A DNA stretch of 64,000 bases, taken from the NCBI RefSeq assembly GCF_019393635.1, contig NC_057867.1, positions 54,839,143 through 54,903,142 of the forward strand, in the 5' to 3' direction. The stretch's first letter is position 1; each line of letters opens with the position of its first letter. The position numbers and the translations under genes were made by a program. The DNA is from Dromiciops gliroides. Its lineage: Eukaryota; Chordata; Mammalia; Microbiotheria; Microbiotheriidae. Shown here piece by piece: positions 1-10,150 of the stretch. A model generated the notes under the pieces. It did not search any database, was not told where the DNA came from, and worked only from the letters and a program-made list of their open reading frames with translations.

Positions 1-517
1 CGCTAGCTAAAAGCGTTCGGGATAGATACAACCTTAAACGAGACTAGGTGAAGCGAGAACTAGTTAAACGAGTGTAAACAGTCTGAACCGTTTCCCTGCT
101 TCCCCAACTTATTCCATCTCTAAAACAAAAACTGACAATAAGAGATATTTAATTAAACACAAAGAACCTGAACTACAATCAAGATAGATAACCTAGAGGG
201 AAGGGGAGGGGGATGGGGGGGAGGCCTTCTCTGTTTCCCCAACATCACAGAAATGCCCAGCACACATAGAAAGCAGAAGGAGAGGGGCAGCAGTCAAGGA
301 AAGTTGTGCACTAGAAAAGAAATCTTATGCTCGTTATGTCCCCAAGTCAGTGGGTAGTTCAAACGGTTTCAACCACGCACGCAAAGCTAGAGGCAGTCCC
401 GACTTCAGAGAAGGCTGATCGGGAAGGCAAGGCTGCAGCGGGAGAGGAGGTGAAGAGCAGGGCACAAGGGATGGTTGCTGGCTCGTCGTCTGGTTTGCTT
501 TGGGCCGGTCGGGCGTC
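1..517 (-). other. SOX3: SOX3 3' untranslated region (3' end uncertain)
   Basis: This is the stretch immediately downstream of the SOX3 stop codon on the minus strand. It carries no reading frame of note and no recognisable repeat. A G-rich run on the plus strand near 200-222 would be C-rich in the mRNA. A canonical AATAAA is not visible on the minus strand, but an ATTAAA variant lies at 148-153, so the transcript may end near 120-135 or run past the window edge. Assignment rests on position only. Confidence 0.7.
148..153 (-). terminator. candidate variant poly(A) signal ATTAAA
   Basis: The minus strand reads ATTAAA here, the commonest variant of the AATAAA hexamer. About 15-30 nt downstream (plus 118-135) the minus strand is T/GT-rich (cagtttttgttttagag), as expected of a downstream element. 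Use would give a 3' UTR of roughly 380-400 nt. It is a single-motif call and other signals may lie outside the window. Confidence 0.4.
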
Positions 518-1552
518 TCAGATATGAGTCAGTGGCACGGTGCCGTTCACCGCAGTCCCGGCACTTTGGTAGTGTTGATGAACGCTGTGCAATCTGCTGC
601 CCTGCAGGGACGAAGCGTCTGTGGCGTCTCCCCCCGGCGGGAGGTACATGCTGATCATATCCCTCAGGTCGCCCAGGCAAGCCCTTTGCGAGTGGGCGCT
701 GATGGCGGGCGGCGGAGGCGGCGGCGAGCTGGGCTCGGACTTCACCACCGAGCCCATGGAGCCCAGACTCATGGCGGCGGCCGCGGCGGCGGCGGCGCCG
801 GGCTGCTGGCCGTAGGCGGCGGCGGCGGCAGCGGCGGGCGACATGCTGCCGTAGGTGGAGGCGGCGGCGGCGGCGGCCGCCGCGTTCATGTAGGTTTGGG
901 CGGCCGGCATCATGGGGCTGTACTGCAGGCTGGCCATGTCGTAGCGGTGCATCTGCTGCAGCTGGGGGCTGTTCATGCCCGGGTGCTGAGTGTAGCTCAG
1001 CTGCTCGGGCATCAGAGAGTACGCCCCGTTGGCCCAGCCGTTCATGTGGGCGTACGTGTCCAGCCTCTGGCCCACCCCGACGGGGCTGTTGACGGCCGCT
1101 GTCCCGGGGGGCAGCAGGTTACCGGGCAGCGAATACTTGTCCTTCTTCAGCAGCGTCTTGGTCTTCCGACGGGGCCGGTATTTGTAGTCGGGATACTCTT
1201 TCATGTGCACTGCGCGCAGCCTCTTGGCCTCGTCGATGAAAGGCCGCTTTTCGGCGTCTGTCAGCAGCTTCCAGTCGGCGCCCAGTCGCTTGCTGATCTC
1301 CGAGTTGTGCATCTTGGGGTTCTCTAGAGCCATCTTGCGTCTCTGACCTCGGGACCACACCATGAAGGCGTTCATGGGTCGCTTTACTCGGTCCTGGTCG
1401 CTACTACTGCCGCCGCTGCCGGCGCCGCCACCCCCGCCTCCCGCGTTCGCTCCGCTCTTGCCTGTGCCCCCCGGGGCAGCGGTGCTGCCGGCTCCCGCCG
1501 GAGTCCCTTGAACTACCGGGCTTTTCATCTCACTCTCCAGTAGACTGTACAT
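518..1552 (-). CDS. SOX3: SOX3, SoxB1-class HMG-box transcription factor (complete, single exon)
   Basis: The frame encodes 344 residues ending in the SoxB1-type C-terminus [10 protein letters not shown]. It begins [12 protein letters not shown], matching the start used by short SOX3 forms. The HMG box spans about residues 54-132 ([20 protein letters not shown] onward). It carries the SOX3-diagnostic [24 protein letters not shown] and [16 protein letters not shown], which separate it from SOX1 and SOX2. A glycine-rich linker occupies residues 38-48. Three alanine runs lie at about 224-231 (8), 240-246 (7) and 253-260 (8). A VKSEP sumoylation-type site is at about 270-274, followed by six prolines and the conserved group B homology downstream. 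The protein binds ATTGT-type sites, usually with POU or other partners, and maintains neural progenitors and hypothalamic-pituitary development (family knowledge). No intron, frameshift or stop interrupts the frame. The human protein has a longer N-terminus and a longer first alanine tract near residue 151; both are absent here. Confidence 0.98.
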   Translation of the reverse strand: MYSLLESEMKSPVVQGTPAGAGSTAAPGGTGKSGANAGGGGGGAGSGGSSSDQDRVKRPMNAFMVWSRGQRRKMALENPKMHNSEISKRLGADWKLLTDAEKRPFIDEAKRLRAVHMKEYPDYKYRPRRKTKTLLKKDKYSLPGNLLPPGTAAVNSPVGVGQRLDTYAHMNGWANGAYSLMPEQLSYTQHPGMNSPQLQQMHRYDMASLQYSPMMPAAQTYMNAAAAAAAASTYGSMSPAAAAAAAYGQQPGAAAAAAAAMSLGSMGSVVKSEPSSPPPPPPAISAHSQRACLGDLRDMISMYLPPGGDATDASSLQGSRLHSVHQHYQSAGTAVNGTVPLTHI

Positions 1553-1978
1553 AGCAGGGGCTGGGAGGAGGTGCGCCAGTTTGCCTTTCGGACCCTCGCG
1601 AGGCGGGAAGGGAAGAGAAAGAAGTGATCAGTGAGGGGGGAGGGGGGGAAGGGTCTAAGGTCCCAGAGACCGCAGCAACTTTCGGCCGCCGCCTCTACTG
1701 TTGCTGTTGCTGCTGCTGCTGTCGCCGCCAACCGCAGGGTGACCCTCGATTTTACCTCTTCGCTGCGCACTTCTCAGCACCTCGGGGCTCCCTTCACCGC
1801 CTGCTAGCAGTTAGCATCGGCTTCTCGGGGAGGCTGGGAGGGGGAGACAAACACACACACAGACAGGCGGCTCCCTAAGAACAAGTACGCACAAACACGA
1901 ACACACAAACAAGTTGGGATGCCTCCAGAGGTCCCGGTTTCCCGGACGCTCCTTCGGCTCTCTCCAGCTCTGCTCTCC
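1553..1978 (-). other. SOX3: SOX3 5' untranslated region (inferred)
   Basis: This is the sequence between the start codon and the inferred transcription start near 1972-1978. It is GC-rich. It contains a CAG/CAA-rich run in the mRNA sense (plus-strand CTG-type run at about 1699-1722). A frame running through it is low-complexity and not supported as coding. Its upstream boundary depends on the promoter call. Confidence 0.55.
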
Positions 1979-2060
1979 CTAGGAGGAGGCTGATTGACTG
2001 CCTATAAATGAAAAGGCAGCAGCCAATCAGCGCGCAGATCCCGGCAGGCCCCGGAGAAGA
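1979..2060 (-). promoter_or_regulatory. SOX3 core promoter: CCAAT box plus TATA-like element
   Basis: A CCAAT pentamer sits at 2023-2027 in the context gccaatcag, a good NF-Y site. About 15 bp nearer the gene the minus strand reads catttatagg (2001-2010), a weak TATA-like or CArG-like element. A further GATTG core lies at 1992-1996. This arrangement would place initiation near 1972-1978, about 420 nt above the start codon. NF-Y dependence of the human SOX3 promoter is established knowledge; the exact start here is inferred. Confidence 0.6.
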
Positions 2061-2085
2061 CGAATTGACCAGTTGTAAAACTTTG

Positions 2086-2290
2086 GCTGGGGGGGTGGGG
2101 GTGCTCTTTGTCACCCGATGTCGGATTCAATTCAGCGTCGAGATCTGGAGAATTATTTGGGTGGGCGGGGGAGGGGGGGTACGGAAAAGAGAGAGGGGGA
2201 AGGGGGAGGGGACACCACTACAGATCTGGGTTGGAGAAAGTTTAACTAAAAGATAAAAGTTGGTGGGGGGTGCGGGGCGGGGGAGAAGCA
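2086..2290 (+). repeat. G-rich, G-quadruplex-prone tract just upstream of the promoter
   Basis: Repeated runs of three to seven G occur on the plus strand at about 2089-2101, 2158-2178, 2193-2212 and 2262-2283. With SOX3 on the minus strand, the G-rich strand is the template. Sp1/KLF-type binding or quadruplex folding are both possible; sequence alone cannot decide. Confidence 0.5.
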
Positions 2291-2299
2291 AGGCTAGAT

Positions 2300-3280
2300 C
2301 AACTTAGGAGGACCTTTTTACTCTAAGGGTCCCCCTGGAATAAATCAGAAGTGGAAGCGATAAAATAATAAGAGAAGAAACTGGGGTTTTCTTCTTGTTT
2401 CATTTAGCGAGTCTCACTGGCTCAGCTGCCCTGTCCCGGGATTCCCGGAAGGAGAGATAGTGCAACTTCTGCTCTCCTGTTTTCTGTTAGGTGTTAAAGA
2501 AGTGTGAAACTAGGGCTAGTAAGTTGTGTAAGGTGTGGCGCCGGGGTCCAGGCATTCCCAGAGCAATATTGGGAAAGGAAAATGGGGTGGGAAGTGAAGT
2601 GTCACTGTAACCACGGTGGGTCGACTCCCTGGACACTCCCTCTTCTTTATTTAGATGTTTATGTGCCCCATAACTACTGGGAGGGGGTGTATTAGGACCA
2701 CAACCATAGCTTTCTAGGACATCTCAGCTTCCCCCTTTCTGGTACTTTGCTGACCGTGAGCACCCTGGAGAGAGAACGGACTCAATCCCACGTCTCACTT
2801 TTAAAGACTTCAATATTTTTATTAAATTAACATCACCCGACCGTCTCTCCACCAATACCGCCCCCCTTCCATCCACAGCTATCCTTTCCACTGCCCCCGC
2901 ACCACCCATTACCCACCCTGACCCACCCAGCAGTTCCGGAGCCTTGAAGCTTGGGAAGAAGGGAAGAAGGCGCAAAAGCCCCAGGGGGTAGAGACTACCG
3001 CAGTGCTGCTAAGTTTAGGAGGATGGGGGCAAAGGGACCTGCAGGTGGAGGCAGTTGGGAGGAAAAGGCTGAGCTAGCCCATCCCTGGCTGGGGGAGGGA
3101 AGCAGCGGTTGAATCAAATAGAATTCAGATGGTCCTGTAGGGTTTTGCAGGAGAGGAAGAGCAAACGAGGTTGCCTTAGTTCCTGGTCTCCCTCTCCCCG
3201 CCCCTCCCCCGCCACCTGGAGAAAGGGGGCCTGGAGTTTGGCTTTGGTTTTTAGCGGATGTTAGATTTTTAGGGCCCCTC
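2300..3280. other. proximal upstream flank, no gene seen
   Basis: Non-repetitive sequence upstream of the SOX3 promoter. Short minus-strand frames at 2724-2975 and 2995-3282 show no family features and biased composition. A run of C-rich sequence lies near 2860-2935. No RNA gene or known repeat is recognised. Confidence 0.5.
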
Positions 3281-3282
3281 AT

Positions 3283-3420
3283 TTGATCAGAGGAAACTGA
3301 GGCTCAGGCAAGGGGCAAGAGCGGTCGAAGGTCACACTGGCAGGCAGCCAGAAGCAGATATGGGACATTTGGACTGAGTTCCGAATCCCGTGCTCTTTCC
3401 TTCTTAGCTTGCTGCCTCTT
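3283..3420 (-). repeat. MIR3-like SINE fragment
   Basis: The plus strand shows the reverse complement of an MIR3 core: gaggaaactgaggctcagg, then a diverged gtcacac block and gtgctctttcc. It is old and strongly diverged. Confidence 0.6.
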
Positions 3421-3592
3421 TTGTGGGGTAAGCAGGAATCAGCCATGTCCCTTTTTCATCCCCACACCCTTTAAGTCCTCTCTCCTCGTACCCCCAGCTC
3501 TGTCTCTTGCTCCCTTCTCTCTTCTTTTGCCATTTCGGGTTTTTTCCACTCCGCTGCCGCTGAAGGGGCGGGGCATGGCCCTCGGAAAATCC

Positions 3593-3606
3593 GTTTGCAT
3601 GGCAAC
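3593..3606 (-). promoter_or_regulatory. candidate RFX X-box / octamer-like composite
   Basis: The minus strand reads GTTGCCATGCAAAC. This is close to the palindromic X-box GTTGCCATGGCAAC bound by RFX factors, and it overlaps an ATGCAAA POU half-site. It lies about 1.6 kb upstream of the inferred SOX3 start in non-repetitive DNA. Function is untested. Confidence 0.4.
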
Positions 3607-3619
3607 CCGAAACCTCCAG

Positions 3620-4374
3620 ATGAAGAAAGAACTTTTTTGGGTGTTTTTGTGTGTTGGGGGGTTGTAGGGGTGGGGGCGGCGCGCGGTAACCGGTGCGGGG
3701 TTTGAAGCTGGGCTTCATCCAAAAGCCGTTCTTAGATGCCCCCTCCTTTTCCCACAGCCCACCTGCCCAGTGGCCAGTGGAACCCCAGCAGGGCTCCGGG
3801 CCTCCTGCTTGCCCAAAGTTCCCTTCAGAGGCCCCAGCCCGGCAATCCCCACTGAGGAAAGCGCAAGTTTCCTCAGTCTGATAGCCTGAGGTACTTGGTT
3901 CTCAGTCCTTCACCTTCGGGAAAGACTGAACGCAGACAGCTGGGAAGCTGCTACTAGGGGCAAAATGGCCTGAAGGACTTTGCTTTCTTCACCTCCGCCC
4001 CATTTCCATTCCAATCTAGAAATATGTACAGCAGCACGACATAGAGGTATATATCTTCTCCCATCCACCCCCTCCGGAGCATACATCGCCCAGACTTTCA
4101 GCCGGGGGCGGGGGGGAATCCTGGATGGAGGGGGCAGCCCCCCCCCATTACAAAGCTGGGTCTGGCAGGGCGGGGCGGGCGGCTGGCGCCAGCGTCCGGG
4201 CTTTGCCCCCAAGCCTCTCTGGGCTCGAGAGACCTGCCACCAGGCGCTCCAACTACCCCCAGCCCCCCTCCCCTCCGCGCAGCTGACAGGCAGGGGAAGG
4301 AAAACAAATCAGGCCCTTAAAAAGATGGACCACCAAGGGTAGATGTCGTTCCATTCACCGGCTCCTGGACTGTC
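3620..4374. other. GC-rich unique flank, no gene seen
   Basis: Contains local CpG-rich spots (3676-3700 and 4090-4230) and a poly-C run near 4137-4146. Frames here are short and compositionally biased. No repeat or RNA gene is recognised. Confidence 0.4.
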
Positions 4375-4540
4375 AGAGCCCGACGAGAGAGACCTTAGAG
4401 ACGATCTAGTTTAGGTACTTCATTTGATGGAGGAGAAGGCTGAGGCCTAGAGAGGGGAAGGAACTCGCTTAGGGTTTTATAGAAAGTGAGTGACCTTGTC
4501 AGCTGTAGAAACTGGTTCTGTACTGGCTCCTAGGTCAGTG
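4375..4540 (-). repeat. MIR3-like SINE fragment
   Basis: The plus strand reads as a reverse MIR3: gaccttagagacgatctagt, then a diverged gaggagaaggctgaggcc and gagaggggaagg. It is 3'-truncated and diverged. Confidence 0.6.
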
Positions 4541-5424
4541 CTACGGTTTCCTGTAAAATCCAAACCATCCTTGTGTGTGAACACACATGCAGGTGTGTAT
4601 GTGTGTAAATCAGCGCAGATTGAGTCTGTATATGCATAACTATGACACTGATTGGATTTGCAAGGGTAGTCAAAAAACAAGACCGTGAGTGATTTAATGT
4701 CGGCCTTTTTTGTTTTTCAATTGCAAGCTGTCACTCTTTGAATAGCTAAGAAGCTTTTACAGGCCAAGAGGAAGGGGAAATGTGAAATGTCTATTTTGGG
4801 TGGTTCCCTCAAGGAATCTGTCCAGGTGTGTGGCTTGGCCAGAGGCTACTAAGCTAGAGAACAAGGATCTGGGATCTCTTGTCCTTTAGGCAGAAGAGTT
4901 GCCAAGAATTGTTTCCAAGCATAGGGATCAGTCAGCAAATCATCACTAGAGCAGAATTCCTGATTGCTGCCTTCAGTCTTGGTGAAGAAGAGTTCCTGAT
5001 GCTCTTCTCTGCTTTCATTGCTTACACCATCCAGAGGTCTTGTGCACTTGGGAGATTCTAGTGGGATTCAGGTCCCAATTCAGCAGTCCCCCAGTAATGA
5101 TGTAAAGAGGGAAACAGAAAAAAAAAAAAAGAAGGTCCCTTCCCGCTTCCTACTCTGAATGGTGTTTAACGTTTTTGAAATCACTTAGGACACCTTGCTT
5201 TTTCATAGCCCCACTCTCACTGGCTATAACCAACTGTATCTACTACTGCATCCTTGTAGCTGAAAACAAAGCTATCCCCCCAACTCTCAAAGCACACCCA
5301 ACAGCATTTTTCTTACCTCATACTCTTATTTTCCAAAGGCAAATGATGCCATTGAAGATGGAGGACAGGGATGGAGATGGAAAAATGCCATTTGACCAAC
5401 TTTGTTTCTTTGCCACAATGTCAT
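4541..5424. other. unique sequence, no gene seen
   Basis: No repeat of known type and no convincing reading frame. A poly-A run lies at about 5118-5131. Part of the stretch (4690-5050) is moderately AT-rich and could be regulatory, but nothing specific supports that. Confidence 0.4.
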
Positions 5425-5540
5425 GGACTTTTAGAGCTGGAAGGGAGGAAACTGAAGCCAAGAAAAAAATGCCTTGCTCAAAGAGCTAGTGGCAGACTTG
5501 GGGCTAGAATTGGGGTCTTCTAGGTTCAAAAGCTTTCCAC
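5425..5540 (-). repeat. MIR3-like SINE fragment
   Basis: Reverse MIR3 features on the plus strand: agagctggaaggg, aggaaactgaagcc, and the diverged lead-out before the poly-pyrimidine end. Diverged and short. Confidence 0.5.
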
Positions 5541-5799
5541 CACTTTACAGGGCTGCTTGGGCCAGAGCACAGTTTAATCAAGATATTCAGTCTCATTAGA
5601 GACTCTAGAGCTTGCTAAATATTTCCAAGCTCAGATTTCTAAACCACGGATGAGGACTGAACTTAGATCACCCAAAGCCTACAACTGGGGCACTATTTTC
5701 TTGGATCTGATCCGTATTAAGGTGAATAAAATATTTAAAGAATTGGAAAAGCGACAGTCAACTAGCGCCCCCCATTAACAATCTTTGTATTTTTCTATC

Positions 5800-6310
5800 A
5801 AGGGCCCCACTGCGTCAAAGTCCCCGAACCCCCTTCAGCATTGCGGTTGTGCCGCTGGGCCGAGTACTTGGCAGAACTCCGACACCCCTGGGTTGCTGCC
5901 AGGCTGCTTCCAGAGACCGCGGGCGCTGCAATATCGCCCCTTATTGGTTGCGGGCGGTAACATCACCCCCACCTCTGCCCCTCCGCAACCCCTTTCCAAA
6001 CCCTCTGGCACCCGACGGGATCTGAACCCGTAGAGGTGCTGCTCCTAGCCTGGAAGAATTGAAAAAAAAAAAACTGATTCGAGTTGGGGGTAGGGACGAA
6101 GTCGGAGAGTGGGACCCAGGAAAACCATCCTCTGCAGCTAGGCAGCCACCTGCTCGCACCACTCTAGCTGTCATACCCGGGAGTCGCGGGGTGCCTGGCA
6201 GCAGGGGAAAGGCGGGTTTGACTGGAAAGGGGTTCGAACATCCTAAGCGTCCAGCGTCAGCGCTCAAGCACACACTCACACACGACCCCAAGAACTGGAA
6301 AACTGGGCGG
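5800..6310. other. CpG-enriched block 4 kb upstream of SOX3
   Basis: CpG density rises again here (for example around 5825-5990 and 6170-6270) without any repeat to explain it. A long minus-strand frame crosses this block and the adjacent microsatellite, but its translation is low-complexity and includes a histidine/serine-threonine run from the repeat, so it is not called as a gene. A distal promoter or enhancer is possible. Confidence 0.45.
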
Positions 6311-6358
6311 GCTGGCTGCTGTTTAGGGCTGACTCCCAAGTCCACTGCTGGGGACAAT

Positions 6359-6480
6359 CTCTCTCTCTCTCTCTCTCCCCTTCCCTCCCTCCCTCTCTCT
6401 CCCTCCCTCCCTCCCGTGGTAGTGTTAGTACTAGTACTAGTACTAATAGTTAAGTGGTGGTGGTGGTGATAGTGGTAGAT
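6359..6480. repeat. compound simple repeat: (CT)n, (CCCT)n, (TAGTAC)n, (GGT)n
   Basis: CT and CCCT runs (6359-6415) pass into agtactagtactagt (6429-6445) and a GGT run (6455-6475). Compound microsatellite. Confidence 0.85.
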
Positions 6481-6839
6481 AGAGTTCTTTGCTCCCTGAC
6501 AGCCTGCAAGTAGAAACCCGGTTCCAATCCATCTGCTTTCGGAGGGGAGATGAAAACACTGCGGCCTCTGGCCAGATTCGCTTCCACTCGGAACTGCATC
6601 CTCTTTCTTGCCTGGTTGGGGTTTCTTTGTTTTTTGCCTCAAGCGTCTCCCGTTGTCATTTTCGGGAGATGGGGAGGGGGACCTGGCCCTTCGCTCCTCT
6701 CTACCGCGGTCAAATCCGCCCCACAGTTGGAGGACTCGGAAAGGCCAGAAGCACTGCTCTCTCCATCCAGTCTCTTTCCGAAGTGGCAAGACTGCCTAAG
6801 TCTTGGCTACCCCAAAGGGGTTTCGCTTTTTAACAAACG

Positions 6840-7335
6840 AGATAATTAGCTTTCCCTGGAACATTCCCTGAAGCCACCGCCCCATCTCTTGCTTTGATCG
6901 CCTGATCGTGTTCGTGGGATCTTCTTGTATAGTTTGTTTCATACCAATAGATGGAAGGAAACATATTAAGAATGGGGAAGCGAAAGTATCTATAGGAAAA
7001 TAACCAGATTTTAGAACGGCCCAGAAGGACGGACTATTGCAATGTATGCAGTGTTGCTCAGGCAGTTTCGTTCTGGCGTAGACGAACGACCCCTTCGAGT
7101 GAAATGGGAGAATTTCCTTTCCCTTTGCATTGAAAAAATTTATCCTTCGGGGGTCAGAAAATTAACTTTGACAGGCCTATAAGTTTCAAATATCTTTTTT
7201 ACGTTGGGGATCTTTTAAAAAAAGATGTTGGTTTTGTCTGTTATGTACATATATGCAAAACCTCTTCCAGCGGAATATAATCCTACGGGATGCGATTGGA
7301 TTCCGCATTTTTCAAAACAAGTGTAGACAAATTCC
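6840..7335. promoter_or_regulatory. candidate conserved regulatory element
   Basis: A repeat-free, gene-free stretch of balanced composition with a TAATTA core near 6843, a CATTCC pair and several AT-rich homeodomain-like motifs. It resembles conserved non-coding elements around SoxB1 genes. The call is by texture only; cross-species alignment would decide. Confidence 0.35.
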
Positions 7336-7387
7336 ATGGTCAACTGGGATTTACTCTCCAATACCCTCCCCTGCTTGTTTATCCTCA

Positions 7388-7402
7388 CCCCCCCCCCCCC
7401 CA
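7388..7402 (+). repeat. poly-C run
   Basis: An uninterrupted run of about 15 C. A second run of similar length lies at about 7884-7897. These make frame-based calls across 7250-7980 unreliable. Confidence 0.8.
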
Positions 7403-7899
7403 GCCCCACGTAGCTTCCCTGAATGTGAAAGACTAGTTCCAAAGATTGGTTCCATGTCTCCCAGGTCAGGAGCCCTCGGACTTCCGGTGAAACGAAGACT
7501 TGGGGCTCTCTTTGCAACGCTTAACTGTCCTGAGGTATAGGAAATAGATTAGTGGTCCAGCTCCCCTTCAACCCCCTTTCCCAGCAAGAAGAAAACCAAA
7601 ACCAGATTCCCCCTCGAGTTAGAGTTAACAGCCAAAAGCCCAAACCCCGTGCAAACGAGCCATTAGCTTGTTTTGGAGTTTTTCTCATGGATGAAATTCC
7701 AAATGAACCAGGGAAGAAACCTCCTGACAAGTGCCTGGTGGTGGGATCGCTTTTCCTTACGGCCCCCACCCCCGTCCCCATTCTCCCCACCCCCACCCCG
7801 TCCCGACATCTTCTGAAACTGACTGCTGTAGGCAGAAGCCGGAGGGCGCCTCTGAATAAGCAGATTGTTCTTCACACCCGCGCCCCCCCCCCCCCCGCC

Positions 7900-8300
7900 T
7901 CTGAACCCCAACCACCAGTTACAGCTCTTAATTGGCCCTGTTATTTCTCCCATTCAGGTGTTCGAAAAGTGATCGGCACGTAGTCGCTTCAATCTAATAA
8001 CCTCAAGTCATTGGGGTGGGCATGGGGGAGGAGGAAAAGAGACTGTTGAAACAAGGCTAGTCGCTAATAAGGCCGTTTTCTTCCTTTCCTTTCCCCTTTC
8101 CCCTTTCCCCCTTTTCCTTTCCCCTTTTTCCTTTCCTCTTTCCTTTCCTTTCCTTTTTATTCCAGGGTACTAATTAACCTAGTTGCTCAGAAGACCACCG
8201 GCATGGGGTAGCCGAAGTGGGGTGGGACACTGACTAAGGGAGGAAGGAGCCCATGAAAAATCGCCGCTCATTCATATCTCTGGTGTCCCAAGATGCTGCC
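7900..8300. other. unique block with a (CCTTT)n-like polypyrimidine run
   Basis: The segment flanking 8076-8158 is repeat-free and contains TAATTA-type cores (8170-8177). The centre is a pure pyrimidine run of ccttt and cccttt units. No gene is seen. Regulatory function is possible but unsupported beyond texture. Confidence 0.4.
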
Positions 8301-8535
8301 CAAACTGCGTGGAGTAAGGAGGCAACGATCCCCAGAACAGGGGGGCGGGGGAGCTATTGATAATAAGATGACAGGGTGAGGGGGGTGCTATTTGTACGTT
8401 TCTGTGTTTTGTGAGGGGAAGGAGGGAAGAGGTGTCATTCTGATTCAGAATCCACACTTTCCCCCCTCTTACTTTCCATATCTAACCCCCCACCCCATTC
8501 ACTTTTCTGAAACCGGTGAGAAAATCCCCATAATT

Positions 8536-8682
8536 CTTTTCCTCCCCTTGGGACAATGAGGGTTAAGTGACTTGCCCAGGGTCACACAGCTAATACGTGT
8601 CAAGTGTCGGAGGTCGGATTTGAGCTCAGGTCCTCCTGAATCCAGGGCTCGTGCTTTATCCACTGCGCCACCTAGCTGCCCC
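8536..8682 (-). mobile_element. marsupial tRNA-type CORE-SINE
   Basis: Reverse orientation: the plus strand reads gggttaagtgacttgcccag through cacctagctgcccc. It is flanked by a 12-bp target-site duplication, atccccataatt, at 8524-8535 and 8683-8694. Essentially full length. Confidence 0.92.
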
Positions 8683-8859
8683 ATCCCCATAATTATTAAA
8701 TGTAGAATGAGGTTCATGGGATTTATGAAGATTGATCCAAGTCCTCTTCACTCATTCCCCAAATCTCAATTTTCCTTTGCATGCAGCAGTGACAGGGTCA
8801 TGAAAGTGATCCTAAATTTGATGTCGGAGACTCGGAGTGGGGGGAGTGCATCAGAAGAC

Positions 8860-9010
8860 CAGCATATACTCATTGAACTGGGTAATCGTGGGCGAGTCAC
8901 TTCCTCTCTTTGGGCCCTGGCTTCGTCACCTGTAAAATGGGGGAGAGAACTTTTGCACTGCTACCCCCAGGGTCGTGAGAAACTGAGACAATGGCTGTGA
9001 GAGCGCCTTA
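8860..9010 (+). repeat. MIR SINE fragment
   Basis: Plus-orientation MIR core: diverged actgggtaatcgtgggcgag, then gtcacttcctctcttt and cacctgtaaaatggggg. Old copy. Confidence 0.6.
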
Positions 9011-9289
9011 CTTTGCATCCGTAAATTTTGGTATAAATGTGTTCCTTATTTGCTACTATTATAAAATAAAATGCAATTCAATTCTCTCGGGTCTCCTGGG
9101 ACCAATGGCAGCGGTTGGCAAATTTGTCCCAAGCCGGGGAAGAACCTCTATTCTCAGGGTCGGTGCAAGAAATGCTTCTCTTCTTCAACACTGCCCCCCC
9201 CGCCCCCGAATCTCCCCAGATCCTAGCCTTTGGGCTTCGGGGCAGGGGAATTGGGATTGAGGGAACTGTCGTTGGTTGGACCCGTTGGG

Positions 9290-10150
9290 AGAAGTGCTGA
9301 GGCGGGTGCTTTCCCCTACAGCCGTCCCCGAGAAGGCCAGCCTCTGGTGCCTGGCAGAAGCGGGCCTTGAAGAGCCTTGAATTCCCTACCGTCTAGCCAC
9401 CGTGAGGCTACCGAGAGCCAACAGGCGGCAGCGGCGCGGTGGCAGGTCGAGGGATGCACCCAGGGGAGGGAGAGGGGACGGGGGTGGGGACTGGGTGGCT
9501 CTGGCGGCTTTAGGCGGCTGGTGGAGAAGGAGCCTCGGCCACCACTGGCACCCCACGTGTGGGGCCAGGGATGCTTAGAGCTAATCTTGCCTCAGAAAAG
9601 GCTACGACCCTGCTGGGCTCCACTGGATCCTCATTCCCCTCTGTCAGGGACTGTCCAGCCGGCGGGCTGAACTCCCAGAGCCGCCACGAGGCTGCCCTTG
9701 GCGCCACTCAGGACTTAGCCCATCGCTTTACTCCCGGGCAGGACAAGAAGGGATGCGGAGTTGGGGGGGGGGGAGTCCTAATCGGCCAGCCGCGCACGCT
9801 TTGCAGCTAAGCCCACCGCTGCCGAACGAGCAGCCCGTGTGCCCTAGCTTCTAGGGGACTGTGCGCGCCCCTGCCTTGGAGAGACCGGGCTCGCTCCGCT
9901 TGCCAGAGCCAAGGGCAAGTGCGTCTCTCTCTAATCCTCTCTCCGAATAGCCGCACAAATCCGTACACCTGCGGCAGCAGCCCGTTTTCCCGAAAGCCCT
10001 GGGCCAACCTGGGCTCCCAGCCCCTGCTGGAGTTATAGTGTTACAGAAATCCGACCCTAATTGTAGCGATTTAGCGTGTTAATTAGGAGCAAATAAACTC
10101 TTCCTTGGTGGCGAAGCCTCGCTGAGCCCGTGGGGGGGACGGCGGCTCCA
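9290..10150. other. orphan CpG-island-like block about 8 kb upstream of SOX3
   Basis: CpG dinucleotides are dense across the whole block, for example gcggcagcggcgcgg near 9425, ccggcgggctg near 9660, gccagccgcgcacgc near 9785 and around 9860-9990. No repeat or recognised gene explains it. A CACGTG E-box lies near 9553. Frames through it are short and proline/arginine-biased, as expected of GC-rich noncoding DNA. Orphan CpG islands near developmental genes often mark distal promoters or poised enhancers. Confidence 0.55.

Larger units (their letters stand above)
500..2270. other. CpG island over the SOX3 exon and promoter
   Basis: GC content and CpG density are visibly high from the end of the SOX3 coding region through the exon and into the promoter, then fall near 2.3 kb. 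GCC/GCG alanine codons contribute much of the signal in 680-900. CpG islands over SoxB1 genes are usual. Boundaries are by eye. Confidence 0.8.

Noticed and set aside
500-1327. 275-codon plus-strand frame opposite SOX3
   Set aside because: It is the antisense shadow of the alanine- and glycine-rich SOX3 exon; glycine/arginine/valine-biased with no domain.
518-1552. SOX1 or SOX2 as alternative identity
   Set aside because: The HMG box has [20 protein letters not shown] and [11 protein letters not shown] and the start MYSLLES, which are SOX3 signatures; SOX1 and SOX2 differ at these places.
5941-6789. 282-codon minus-strand frame
   Set aside because: It crosses a compound microsatellite and reads as histidine, serine/threonine and arginine runs. 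No recognisable domain or splice context.
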